Source: an uncultured Chloroflexota bacterium
GTDB lineage: Bacteria > Chloroflexota > Anaerolineae > Aggregatilineales > Phototrophicaceae
Reading direction: 5' to 3'
Length of the DNA: 11,645 nt
Assembly (NCBI GenBank): GCA_937864975.1
Contig: CALMDI010000240.1
Span: forward strand, 1 to 11,645
Shown: piece by piece, positions 6,011-11,645 of the stretch
How the letters are laid out: each line of letters starts with the position of its first letter
Position numbering within the stretch: position 1 is the stretch's first letter
Made by a program: the position numbers and the translations under genes
The notes under the pieces: generated by a model
Told to the model about the DNA's origin: nothing
Seen by the model: only the letters and a program-made list of their open reading frames with translations
Databases searched by the model: none

Positions 6011-6153
6011 TGATCTTTCCTGTAGTTGTACTGTCACCTTACCCACACGGTATCAAAAAACAGGACAGGCAGATTGAGTTTCAAGACCCCACTGTGAACA
6101 TATAGATGTTTTCAATTGCACATCACGCCTCCCTCACATTACAGCGCAGATTG

Positions 6154-6162
6154 TGGTATCTT
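6154..6162 (+). promoter_or_regulatory. Weak candidate extended -10 for malQ
   Basis: TGG followed by TATCTT (6157-6162; 4 of 6 to TATAAT) lies 40 bases before the malQ ATG in the 191-base divergent gap. No good -35 box is present. The gap also holds AACAT-ATAG-ATGTT (6097-6110), a small inverted repeat that might serve either flanking gene. Confidence 0.25.
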
Positions 6163-6201
6163 ATCCGCGCATTCAACCCCTAGACAGAAAGAATTCCCAT
6201 T

Positions 6202-7740
6202 ATGGACACTGCGCGTGCCAGTGGAATACTGCTTCATCCGACCTCGCTTCCGGGGCGCTTTGGCGTTGGTGACCTCGGCGAATGGGCGTACCGCTTTGTC
6301 GATTTCCTGGTCGAGACCGAGCAGCAGTTGTGGCAGGTACTGCCGATTGGTCCGACCAGCTATGGCGACTCGCCCTACCAGTCGCTGTCGACCTTCGCGG
6401 GCAATCCGCTGCTCATCAGCCTCGACAAGCTCGTGGGCGAAGGCTGGCTGACCAACGACGACCTGTCTACAGTGCCGCCCTTTCCCGACCATCGCGTCGA
6501 TTACGGTCCGGTCATCGAGTACCACGACCAGATGCTTGAGCTGGCTTACGACCGCTTCGCGGCGGGTAAGACCGAGGCGCAGGCAGCCGCCTTCGAGCAG
6601 TTCAACGACGAGAACGCCTACTGGCTGGACGATTTCGCCCTGTTCTTCGCCCTCAAGGAGCATTATGAAGGCAAGCCGTGGGTTGAATGGGCGCGCGGCG
6701 AAGCGCTGCACGAAGCCGACGATCTGCTCAAGGCGATGGACACCCACGCGCGCGCCATTGACGCGGCGAAGTTCCGCCAGTGGCAGTTCTTCTCCCAGTG
6801 GTACGAATTGAAAGCCTACGCCAACGAGCGGGGGGTCAAGCTGATTGGCGATCTACCGATCTTCGTAGCGCACGACAGCAGCGACGTGTGGGCGAACCGC
6901 GACCAGTTTCATCTGGACGAAGTCGGCAACCCAACGGTCGTCGCGGGCGTCCCGCCGGATTACTTCAGCGAGACCGGGCAGCGCTGGGGCAATCCGCTCT
7001 ATCGCTGGAACATCATGGCGCAGCAAAATTTCGGCTGGTGGATTCAACGGGTCGCGGCGACGCTCCAAACGGTCGATATCGTCCGCATCGATCACTTCCG
7101 CGGCTTTGAAGCCTATTGGGAAATCCCGGCGACGGAGCCGACTGCCGTCATCGGGCGCTGGGTGTACGCGCCGGGCTTCCAATTCTTTACCGTTCTACGG
7201 GAAACCCTGGGCGGCAACCTGCCGATTATCGCGGAAGACCTGGGCGTGATCACGCCGGGCGTCCGCGCGCTGCGCGACGACTTCGGGCTGCCCGGCATGA
7301 AGGTGCTGCAGTTCGCCTGGGGCGGTCGCGGCGGCGAAAACAGCTTCCTGCCGCATAATCATGTCCCCAACTGTGTCGTCTATTCGGGCACGCACGACAA
7401 CAACACCACGGTTGGCTGGTGGCGCAACCCCGAAGAAGTCGACGATTACATCCGCCACCGCCTCGGCAGCTATATTGGTCAGTTTGTCGACGAAATCAAC
7501 TGGACGCTGATCCGACTGGCGTTCATGTCCGTGGCGCACACAGCCGTCGTGCCGATGCAGGACGTGCTTGGTTTGGGCGAGGAAGCGCGGATGAACACGC
7601 CGGGGAAAAGTGAAGGCAACTGGTCGTGGCGGATGACGCTGGATCAGTTTCGCGGCGCGCCCCGGCAGCGCCTTGCCGACCTCACTCGCCTGTACGGGCG
7701 CGACCGCGCGTCGGTGCCCGATCTGGTCGAAGCATCGTAA
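6202..7740 (+). CDS. malQ: 4-alpha-glucanotransferase (amylomaltase, GH77)
   Basis: The 512-residue product is a full-length GH77 enzyme. It opens with the family N-terminus (GILLHPTSLPG, then LPIGPTSYGDSPYQS). All three catalytic carboxylates are visible: nucleophile D297 in VRIDHFRGF, acid/base E345 in IIAEDLG, and transition-state Asp D399 in SGTHDNNT. Their positions agree with those of bacterial amylomaltases of about 500 residues. The enzyme moves alpha-1,4-glucan segments between maltodextrins in the cytoplasm, releasing glucose, and works in maltodextrin or glycogen metabolism. No signal peptide is present. The ribosome-binding site is weak (purine-rich AGAAAGAA). No malto-dextrin transporter or phosphorylase lies in the window. 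It is the first of three forward genes; the next start is 98 bases past its stop. Confidence 0.96.
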   Translation: MDTARASGILLHPTSLPGRFGVGDLGEWAYRFVDFLVETEQQLWQVLPIGPTSYGDSPYQSLSTFAGNPLLISLDKLVGEGWLTNDDLSTVPPFPDHRVDYGPVIEYHDQMLELAYDRFAAGKTEAQAAAFEQFNDENAYWLDDFALFFALKEHYEGKPWVEWARGEALHEADDLLKAMDTHARAIDAAKFRQWQFFSQWYELKAYANERGVKLIGDLPIFVAHDSSDVWANRDQFHLDEVGNPTVVAGVPPDYFSETGQRWGNPLYRWNIMAQQNFGWWIQRVAATLQTVDIVRIDHFRGFEAYWEIPATEPTAVIGRWVYAPGFQFFTVLRETLGGNLPIIAEDLGVITPGVRALRDDFGLPGMKVLQFAWGGRGGENSFLPHNHVPNCVVYSGTHDNNTTVGWWRNPEEVDDYIRHRLGSYIGQFVDEINWTLIRLAFMSVAHTAVVPMQDVLGLGEEARMNTPGKSEGNWSWRMTLDQFRGAPRQRLADLTRLYGRDRASVPDLVEAS

Positions 7741-7795
7741 CCGCTCGCAAACCTGTTTCTGCAGCAGTTCACACCGGATTTCGCGCGCCGCCCGC

Positions 7796-7801
7796 TATAC
7801 T
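7796..7801 (+). promoter_or_regulatory. Candidate -10 box for the response regulator
   Basis: TATACT (5 of 6 to consensus) lies 37 bases before the response-regulator ATG. The best -35-like hexamer, TTCACA at 7768-7773, is 22 bp away, which is too far, so the promoter is uncertain. If unused, the gene would depend on read-through from malQ. Confidence 0.3.
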
Positions 7802-7838
7802 AGGGGCGAATGTGCCTGGCAACCGCGGAGGGAACGCA

Positions 7839-8258
7839 ATGACGACATGGATGATCGTCGAGGACGAGCCGGACGTTTACGAGATGCTGCTGGCGATGTC
7901 GGAAATTATGGGCAATGACGGGATCGCCTTTGTCGATGGCGACGAGGCGATTGCGTGGATAGAAGACGTCGACAACGGGCAGTTTCACGGAGAACTACCG
8001 GACCTCGCCCTGATCGACATCCTCCTTCCCAGCGGCATCAGCGGCGCGATGGTCAGCGAGCGTCTCCGCAAGAGCGCGATTCTCGGTCAGGTGCCTATCG
8101 TCCTGATGACCGGCTTCCAGCTTTCGGACGCCGAGGAAGGTGAAGTCGTTGCCAAAGCAGGCGCGGACCTGCTGATCCGCAAACCGCTGCCCGCGCTTGC
8201 CGAGCTTCAGCGCACCCTCGAAAGGGTCATTGCCCGGCGCGCCAATCCCCACCCCTGA
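7839..8258 (+). CDS. Single-domain response regulator (CheY-like receiver)
   Basis: The 139-residue product is a receiver domain with no output domain. The acidic cluster E8-D9-E10 near the start, phosphoacceptor D60 in LALIDILLP, T91 in LMTG and K115 in IRKPLP are all in place, so it should be phosphorylatable. GGAGG at 7827-7831 is 7 bases before ATG 7839, fixing this start although the frame is open upstream into malQ. Stand-alone receivers act by protein contact, as CheY-like effectors or phosphorelay intermediates. No histidine kinase is present in the window, so its partner is unknown. It ends 30 bases before the SGNH hydrolase gene and is probably cotranscribed with it. Confidence 0.9.
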   Translation: MTTWMIVEDEPDVYEMLLAMSEIMGNDGIAFVDGDEAIAWIEDVDNGQFHGELPDLALIDILLPSGISGAMVSERLRKSAILGQVPIVLMTGFQLSDAEEGEVVAKAGADLLIRKPLPALAELQRTLERVIARRANPHP

Positions 8259-8288
8259 TCGTAACCACCGCTCTTTACGGAGATCCCA

Positions 8289-8921
8289 TTGAAGACGGTT
8301 CTTTGCTACGGCGACTCGAATACGTGGGGTGCCGATCCGGTGTCTCGCGGTCGTTTTCCTCTCGACGTTCGTTGGACGGGCGTGCTTCAGGCGGCGCTCG
8401 GCGGGGGCTACCGCGTGATCGAAGAGGGCTTGAACGGGCGAACCACCGTCTGGGATGACCCGATTGAAGGCTACAAAAATGGCAAGACGTATCTCATCCC
8501 GTGCCTCGAAACCCACCGCCCCCTCGATCTGTTGATCCTCATGCTCGGCACCAACGACCTGAAGAAGAAATTCTCGCTGACGGCATACGATGTTGCACAG
8601 GGCGCGGGCGTGCTGGTACGCGAGGCACAAATCAGCGCCGCGGGCATCGACAGCGCCGCGCCGCGCGTCCTGCTGCTGTGCCCGCCGCCGTTCGCGCCGA
8701 TGGCGGGGACGCGCTATGAAGAAATGATGGAAGGCGCGGAAGAAAAATCGTTCCGCCTCGCGCCCCATTACCGCCGAATCGCGGACGAGTATGGCTGCGA
8801 TTTCCTCGACGCGGGACAGGTCATCGTCTCCAGCCGCGTGGACGGCTTTCACCTCGACGCGAGCGAGCATCAAAAGCTGGGTCTCAAGCTTGCGGAACTT
8901 GTCCCCACGATCATCGGGTAA
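8289..8921 (+). CDS. SGNH/GDSL hydrolase, arylesterase-acyltransferase type (MsAcT-like)
   Basis: The start is TTG, with GGAG (8279-8282) six bases upstream. The 210-residue product has all SGNH blocks: GDSNTWG with nucleophile S10, G47 in EEGLNGRTT, GTND at 87-90 (N89), and the catalytic pair D185 and H188 in DGFHLD. The segments DVRWTGVL, VIEEGL-x-x-RTT, DDP, PLDLLILMLGTND and LLCPPPFAPM closely follow my memory of the Mycobacterium smegmatis acyltransferase/arylesterase MsAcT (216 residues, S11-D192-H195). Members hydrolyse small esters, and MsAcT also transfers acyl groups in water. No signal peptide, so cytoplasmic. The substrate here is unknown; deacetylation of sugars is plausible given the carbohydrate genes nearby, but is inference. 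Confidence 0.93.
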   Translation: MKTVLCYGDSNTWGADPVSRGRFPLDVRWTGVLQAALGGGYRVIEEGLNGRTTVWDDPIEGYKNGKTYLIPCLETHRPLDLLILMLGTNDLKKKFSLTAYDVAQGAGVLVREAQISAAGIDSAAPRVLLLCPPPFAPMAGTRYEEMMEGAEEKSFRLAPHYRRIADEYGCDFLDAGQVIVSSRVDGFHLDASEHQKLGLKLAELVPTIIG

Positions 8922-8925
8922 AAGC

Positions 8926-8999
8926 AAACGACTCAAAGAGAAACAGAGGCACAGAGGGGATTGTCTCTGCGCTTTTGCGGACTTTGCGTTAAGTCGTTT
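8926..8999. repeat. Inverted-repeat element between convergent genes; possible terminator or dispersed repeat
   Basis: AAACGACT (8926-8933) and AGTCGTTT (8992-8999) are perfect reverse complements, and CAAAG/CTTTG (8934-8938, 8982-8986) and CAGAG/CTCTG (8952-8956, 8965-8969) can pair inside. TTTCTTTT follows on the plus side and A runs precede on the left, so it could end transcripts from both directions. The inner CAGAGGCACAGAGG and CTCTGCG/TTTGCG blocks look like dispersed intergenic repeats seen in many bacteria. Confidence 0.45.
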
Positions 9000-9013
9000 C
9001 TTTTCATTTTCAG

Positions 9014-11194
9014 TTAGACAATTTCAATGGTCGCGGTCGCGGGTTCAAGCCGCATCGTGCGCGCCGTGATCGTGACCGTTCCCGGCTCGCGGCGCGCTTT
9101 CACAAACAGCCCCGCCTGACCGCCCACCAGCGCGAACGGGTTTTCGCCGATCAAATCCGCCGGACCTTCGATCTCAAATGAAACGGGCTGCGTCGCATAG
9201 GGCAAGCGGTTGCCGTACTTATCGACGATCCTGAACCAAAGCCACGTCATATCCGCGCCGTCGGCATGTAACTCGGCGCTGCCCGGCGTCAAAACCAGCG
9301 CGCGCGGCAAGCCCTCGCCGTCATACAGGGCTTCGGCAACGCCAGTCCCATTCCGGTAGCCGACGATGCGTAAATCGTGGAACTCGCGTCCCCAGGTCAT
9401 GTGCATCGCCAGTCCCGGCACGGTGAACGGTGGATGCGGCAGGCTGCCATACGCTGCGCGGTCGGGCTGGAAGCGTCCATGTCGAAACGGACCGACAAAC
9501 ACTTCGATCTCGTCGCAGTTGCTGAACACGATCAGCGGGTCGTTGCCGCCCTCGCTTCGGTCGCCCATCGTCCAGTAGGTCGAGGCGCGCAAAACCGGGC
9601 GCACGTCGGGCGAAATCTGGCTTTCATAGAGGTAGGCGGCGAACTTCGGCAGGCGAAAAATGTCCATCACGCCGTGGTAGCAAATGCGGTCGCCGGAGCC
9701 GAACTCCTCGTGGGTGTTGTAATCGAACGCGCACCAGCCAATCGCGCCCGCCACGCGCGGGTTTGCCGCCGCCGCGTTCTGAATCCGCGTGTGCCGCAGC
9801 GCGTGTTCCGTCGCCCGCTCTTCCTGATCCCAGGTTTTCGTCGGGTACATGTGCCCGCTGAATTCCGTCACCAGGTGCGGCGTCTGCTCCGGCTCGATGA
9901 TCATGTTCGAGAAGTCGTTATAGGTGTACACATCTTCCAGAAATTCGCTGCCGCGAAAATTTCGCACGCCGCCTGTCTGGCGGGTCGGGTCAAGCTGGTG
10001 CGCCAGCGCGTTCGTCGCCGTGTACAGTCCCGTGTCGTCCAGCGATTCGTTGATGCGTACGCCCCACAGAATGATCGACGGATGATTGCGGTCGCGCACG
10101 ATCATCGCTTCCACGTCGCGCAGGCTGAGCGCCTTCCAATCCTCGTCGCCGATGAACTGCCAGCCGGGGATTTCCTCGAACACGAGCAGCCCGATCTCGT
10201 CGCACCGGTCGAGAAAATGTGGCGACTGCGGATAATGCGACGTGCGGACGATATTGCAGCCAAGCTCGTATTTGAGGATATCGGCATCCTGCCGCTGCAA
10301 CCGCGCCGGAGCCGCCGCCCCGATGTACGGATACGTCTGGTGGCGATTCAAGCCGCGCAGCTTGAGCGGCTGCCCGTTTAAATAGAAGTTGCCATCCTCG
10401 CTGAAATGCGCCGCGCGGAAGCCACAGCGCGTCTCGACGGTATCGCCGTCCCCGTTCAGGCTGACGCTGAGCGCATACAGCGCGGGATTCTCCGGCGTCC
10501 ACAGCGCCATAGGCGGCAGAGAGTCGAACCGCAGCGTGGCTGCCTGCTCGCCGCGCGCGGGAATGGTGATAGTTTCCACCGCCCGCTGACCGACATCTGT
10601 TAGATCAACCTGAATCTGTGTCGTTGCCGCCTGACCCGATTGATTTATCACATACACGTCGACTTCAAGCCGCTGAGCATCGCTCAGAACGTCGCGCGGC
10701 TTGACGAAAATCTGCTTGATGTGAATCGGCTCCACGTACCGCAGCCACACGTCGCGGTAGATGCCGCCGAACGTCAGGTAATCGACCACGTAGCCATACG
10801 GCGGAATGTCCACGCGCTCGGTCGAGTCCAGCCGGACGGTCAGCACATTTTCGCCATTGTAGAGTGAGTCGGTGATGTCGAACGAAAACGGCGTGAAGCC
10901 GCCGCCGTGCGAGCCGACGTTCTGCCCGTTGAGGAACACGGTGCAGGCGATCATCGCGCCGTCGAAGTCGATGGTGACGCGCCGCCCGTCGCGCGGTTCC
11001 GGCAGCGTAAACCGCTGGCGATAGGTGGAGATGAACTGGTACTCGTCGTTGTCGAAATTATGATGCGGCAGGACGATGTTCGTGTGCGGCAGCGTGACCG
11101 TTTCAAACGCGCTGTCCGGCTCGCGGTCGTCTAATTCGCGCGGGCAATAAAGCCAATCGTCGTTGAAAGAAAGGATCGTTCGCAATGGTATCAA
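9014..11194 (-). CDS. Glycoside hydrolase family 2 protein, probable beta-galactosidase
   Basis: About 726 residues with the GH2 domain order. An N-terminal sugar-binding jelly roll (about 10-165) includes DGAMIACTVFLNGQNVG and GGIYRDVWL. An immunoglobulin-like domain follows, then a TIM barrel from about 275. The catalytic acid/base is E383 in NHPSIILWGVRINES and the nucleophile is E444 in LVTEFSGHMYPTK. The C-terminal part (about 560-726) has beta-sandwich domains like those of long GH2 enzymes. There is no signal peptide, so it is cytoplasmic. Adjacent galK makes beta-galactosidase the likeliest activity, though GH2 also includes beta-glucuronidases and beta-mannosidases. A TGA lies two codons before the TTG at 11194. 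A second TTG at 11185 has GAAGG at better spacing, so the true start may be three codons in. The upstream promoter carries a LacI-type operator. Confidence 0.93.
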   Translation of the reverse strand: MIPLRTILSFNDDWLYCPRELDDREPDSAFETVTLPHTNIVLPHHNFDNDEYQFISTYRQRFTLPEPRDGRRVTIDFDGAMIACTVFLNGQNVGSHGGGFTPFSFDITDSLYNGENVLTVRLDSTERVDIPPYGYVVDYLTFGGIYRDVWLRYVEPIHIKQIFVKPRDVLSDAQRLEVDVYVINQSGQAATTQIQVDLTDVGQRAVETITIPARGEQAATLRFDSLPPMALWTPENPALYALSVSLNGDGDTVETRCGFRAAHFSEDGNFYLNGQPLKLRGLNRHQTYPYIGAAAPARLQRQDADILKYELGCNIVRTSHYPQSPHFLDRCDEIGLLVFEEIPGWQFIGDEDWKALSLRDVEAMIVRDRNHPSIILWGVRINESLDDTGLYTATNALAHQLDPTRQTGGVRNFRGSEFLEDVYTYNDFSNMIIEPEQTPHLVTEFSGHMYPTKTWDQEERATEHALRHTRIQNAAAANPRVAGAIGWCAFDYNTHEEFGSGDRICYHGVMDIFRLPKFAAYLYESQISPDVRPVLRASTYWTMGDRSEGGNDPLIVFSNCDEIEVFVGPFRHGRFQPDRAAYGSLPHPPFTVPGLAMHMTWGREFHDLRIVGYRNGTGVAEALYDGEGLPRALVLTPGSAELHADGADMTWLWFRIVDKYGNRLPYATQPVSFEIEGPADLIGENPFALVGGQAGLFVKARREPGTVTITARTMRLEPATATIEIV

Positions 11195-11220
11195 CCTTCA
11201 GCCGTGAAGATCAGAAGTTG

Positions 11221-11248
11221 ATTTTAATTCGCATTGTCGGAACGTCAA
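11221..11248 (-). promoter_or_regulatory. GH2 gene promoter
   Basis: On the minus strand: TTGACG (11243-11248; 5 of 6), a 16-bp spacer and TAAAAT (11221-11226; 5 of 6). Transcription would start near 11214, about 20 bases before the TTG codon. The gene can therefore be expressed independently of galK. Confidence 0.75.
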
Positions 11249-11257
11249 GCGCTTAAC
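11244..11257. promoter_or_regulatory. LacI/GalR-family type operator overlapping the GH2 -35 box
   Basis: GTCAAGCGCTTAAC is a 14-bp palindrome with one mismatched pair and the central AAGCGCTT (the AANCGNTT core of LacI/GalR-family sites, including cre sites). It overlaps five of the six -35 bases, so binding would block RNA polymerase. No regulator gene is in the window. The likely inducer is a galactoside or galactose, by context only. Confidence 0.55.
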
Positions 11258-11328
11258 TATTAGTCCTCTAACTACGATTGCCAGCTCAATTTTCCCTGAT
11301 ATATGATCGGCGTGCCCTTTCTCGACCG

Positions 11329-11645
11329 TCAGTCCTCGCCCCTCGAACCTGCATAAAGCACCTGCGCCCCAGCCGTCGCCTCACAGACGTAGATCGCGGG
11401 GATCAAGCCGGTGGCTACTTTGTAGCAGGTCGCCACGTCCAGCGCGAAGGTGGGCGCTGCCTCGGCGCGCACCAGTGCCACGCAGCAGCCCCCAAAGCCA
11501 CCGCCCGTCATGCGCGCCCCAAAGCACGCGGCGTGCCCCTGCGCGCAGTCGACCATCGCGTTCACTTCGTCGCGCGAAATCTCAAAATCGTCGCGCATAC
11601 TCGCGTGACTCGCATCCATCAGACGACCGAGTTCCGCGGCGTCTC
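11329..11645 (-). CDS. galK: Galactokinase, C-terminal part (cut by the window edge)
   Basis: The frame is open to the window edge, so the Met at 11619 is internal. The visible 104 residues include LGRLMDASHASMRDDFEIS, the galactokinase counterpart of LGxLMxxSHxSLRDDYEVS, and the Gly-rich GHMP-kinase motif GARMTGGGFGGCCVAL that is conserved near the C-terminus of GalK. The protein ends at TGA 11329-11331. GalK phosphorylates galactose to galactose-1-phosphate in the Leloir pathway. It lies upstream of the GH2 gene on the same strand, 134 bases apart, which suits galactoside use. No clear terminator separates the two, so read-through into GH2 is possible. Confidence 0.93.
   Translation of the reverse strand, partial: DAAELGRLMDASHASMRDDFEISRDEVNAMVDCAQGHAACFGARMTGGGFGGCCVALVRAEAAPTFALDVATCYKVATGLIPAIYVCEATAGAQVLYAGSRGED

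Noticed and set aside
6011..6046. N-terminal extension of the DUF3800-like protein from a GTG at 6046
   Set aside because: There is no ribosome-binding site before that GTG, while the ATG at 6010 has AGGA at 7 bases and begins right at the family motif.
7995..8936. Minus-strand open frame opposite the receiver and SGNH genes
   Set aside because: It spans two well-supported genes on the other strand and has no recognisable domain.
9377..10381. Plus-strand open frame opposite the GH2 gene
   Set aside because: Arg- and Val-rich shadow of a gene with intact catalytic motifs; no ribosome-binding site or family signature.
1..11645. CRISPR array, insertion sequence or rRNA gene
   Set aside because: No regularly spaced repeats, transposase motifs with terminal inverted repeats, or conserved rRNA segments were seen anywhere in the window.

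Overview
The window looks like a high-GC bacterial chromosome, most plausibly Chloroflexota (Anaerolineae-like). This rests on the type of ClpC, the S1-domain protein with an acidic tail just upstream of it, and the mix of carbohydrate genes. It is an inference from protein character, not a database result. Most genes are roughly 60-65% G+C by eye. The stretch from about 5270 to 6150 is clearly poorer in G+C and stands out as foreign or differently constrained.

Layout, left to right. (1) The 3' part of an S1-domain RNA-binding protein (1-868, +). (2) A 379-base gap with a possible terminator, an extended -10 promoter inside a 7-bp inverted repeat, and a long leader that ends in the clpC ribosome-binding site. 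(3) clpC (1248-3752, +), a complete AAA+ unfoldase, closed by a strong intrinsic terminator. (4) A convergent gene (3861-5192, -) for a two-TM membrane protein with a long acidic, Pro-rich linker and a C-terminal helix-hairpin-helix-like domain, with a good sigma70-type promoter. (5) An A+T-rich segment with a candidate small RNA gene (promoter, about 85-nt body, intrinsic terminator; 5323-5442, +), an overlapping tRNA-like D-arm on the other strand, and a DUF3800-like gene (5441-6010, -). (6) A forward cluster: 4-alpha-glucanotransferase malQ (6202-7740), a single-domain response regulator (7839-8258) and an SGNH esterase/acyltransferase resembling mycobacterial MsAcT (8289-8921). (7) A convergent reverse-strand galactoside block: a family 2 glycoside hydrolase (9014-11194, -) behind the C-terminal end of galactokinase galK (11329-11645, -, cut by the window edge).

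How the genes fit together. clpC and the S1 protein are housekeeping functions (protein quality control; translation or RNA binding). The right half is carbohydrate metabolism: MalQ remodels maltodextrins, the GH2 enzyme probably releases galactose from beta-galactosides, and GalK phosphorylates it. The GH2 gene has its own promoter whose -35 box lies in a palindrome with the AAGCGCTT core typical of LacI/GalR-family operators, so sugar-dependent repression is likely.

The least explained part is the A+T-rich segment. A compact transcription unit with no coding capacity is flanked by an AT-rich palindrome over its promoter and by a terminator that ends at the stop codon of the opposing DUF3800-like gene. 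This is the best candidate for something undescribed, but it rests on motif reading alone.
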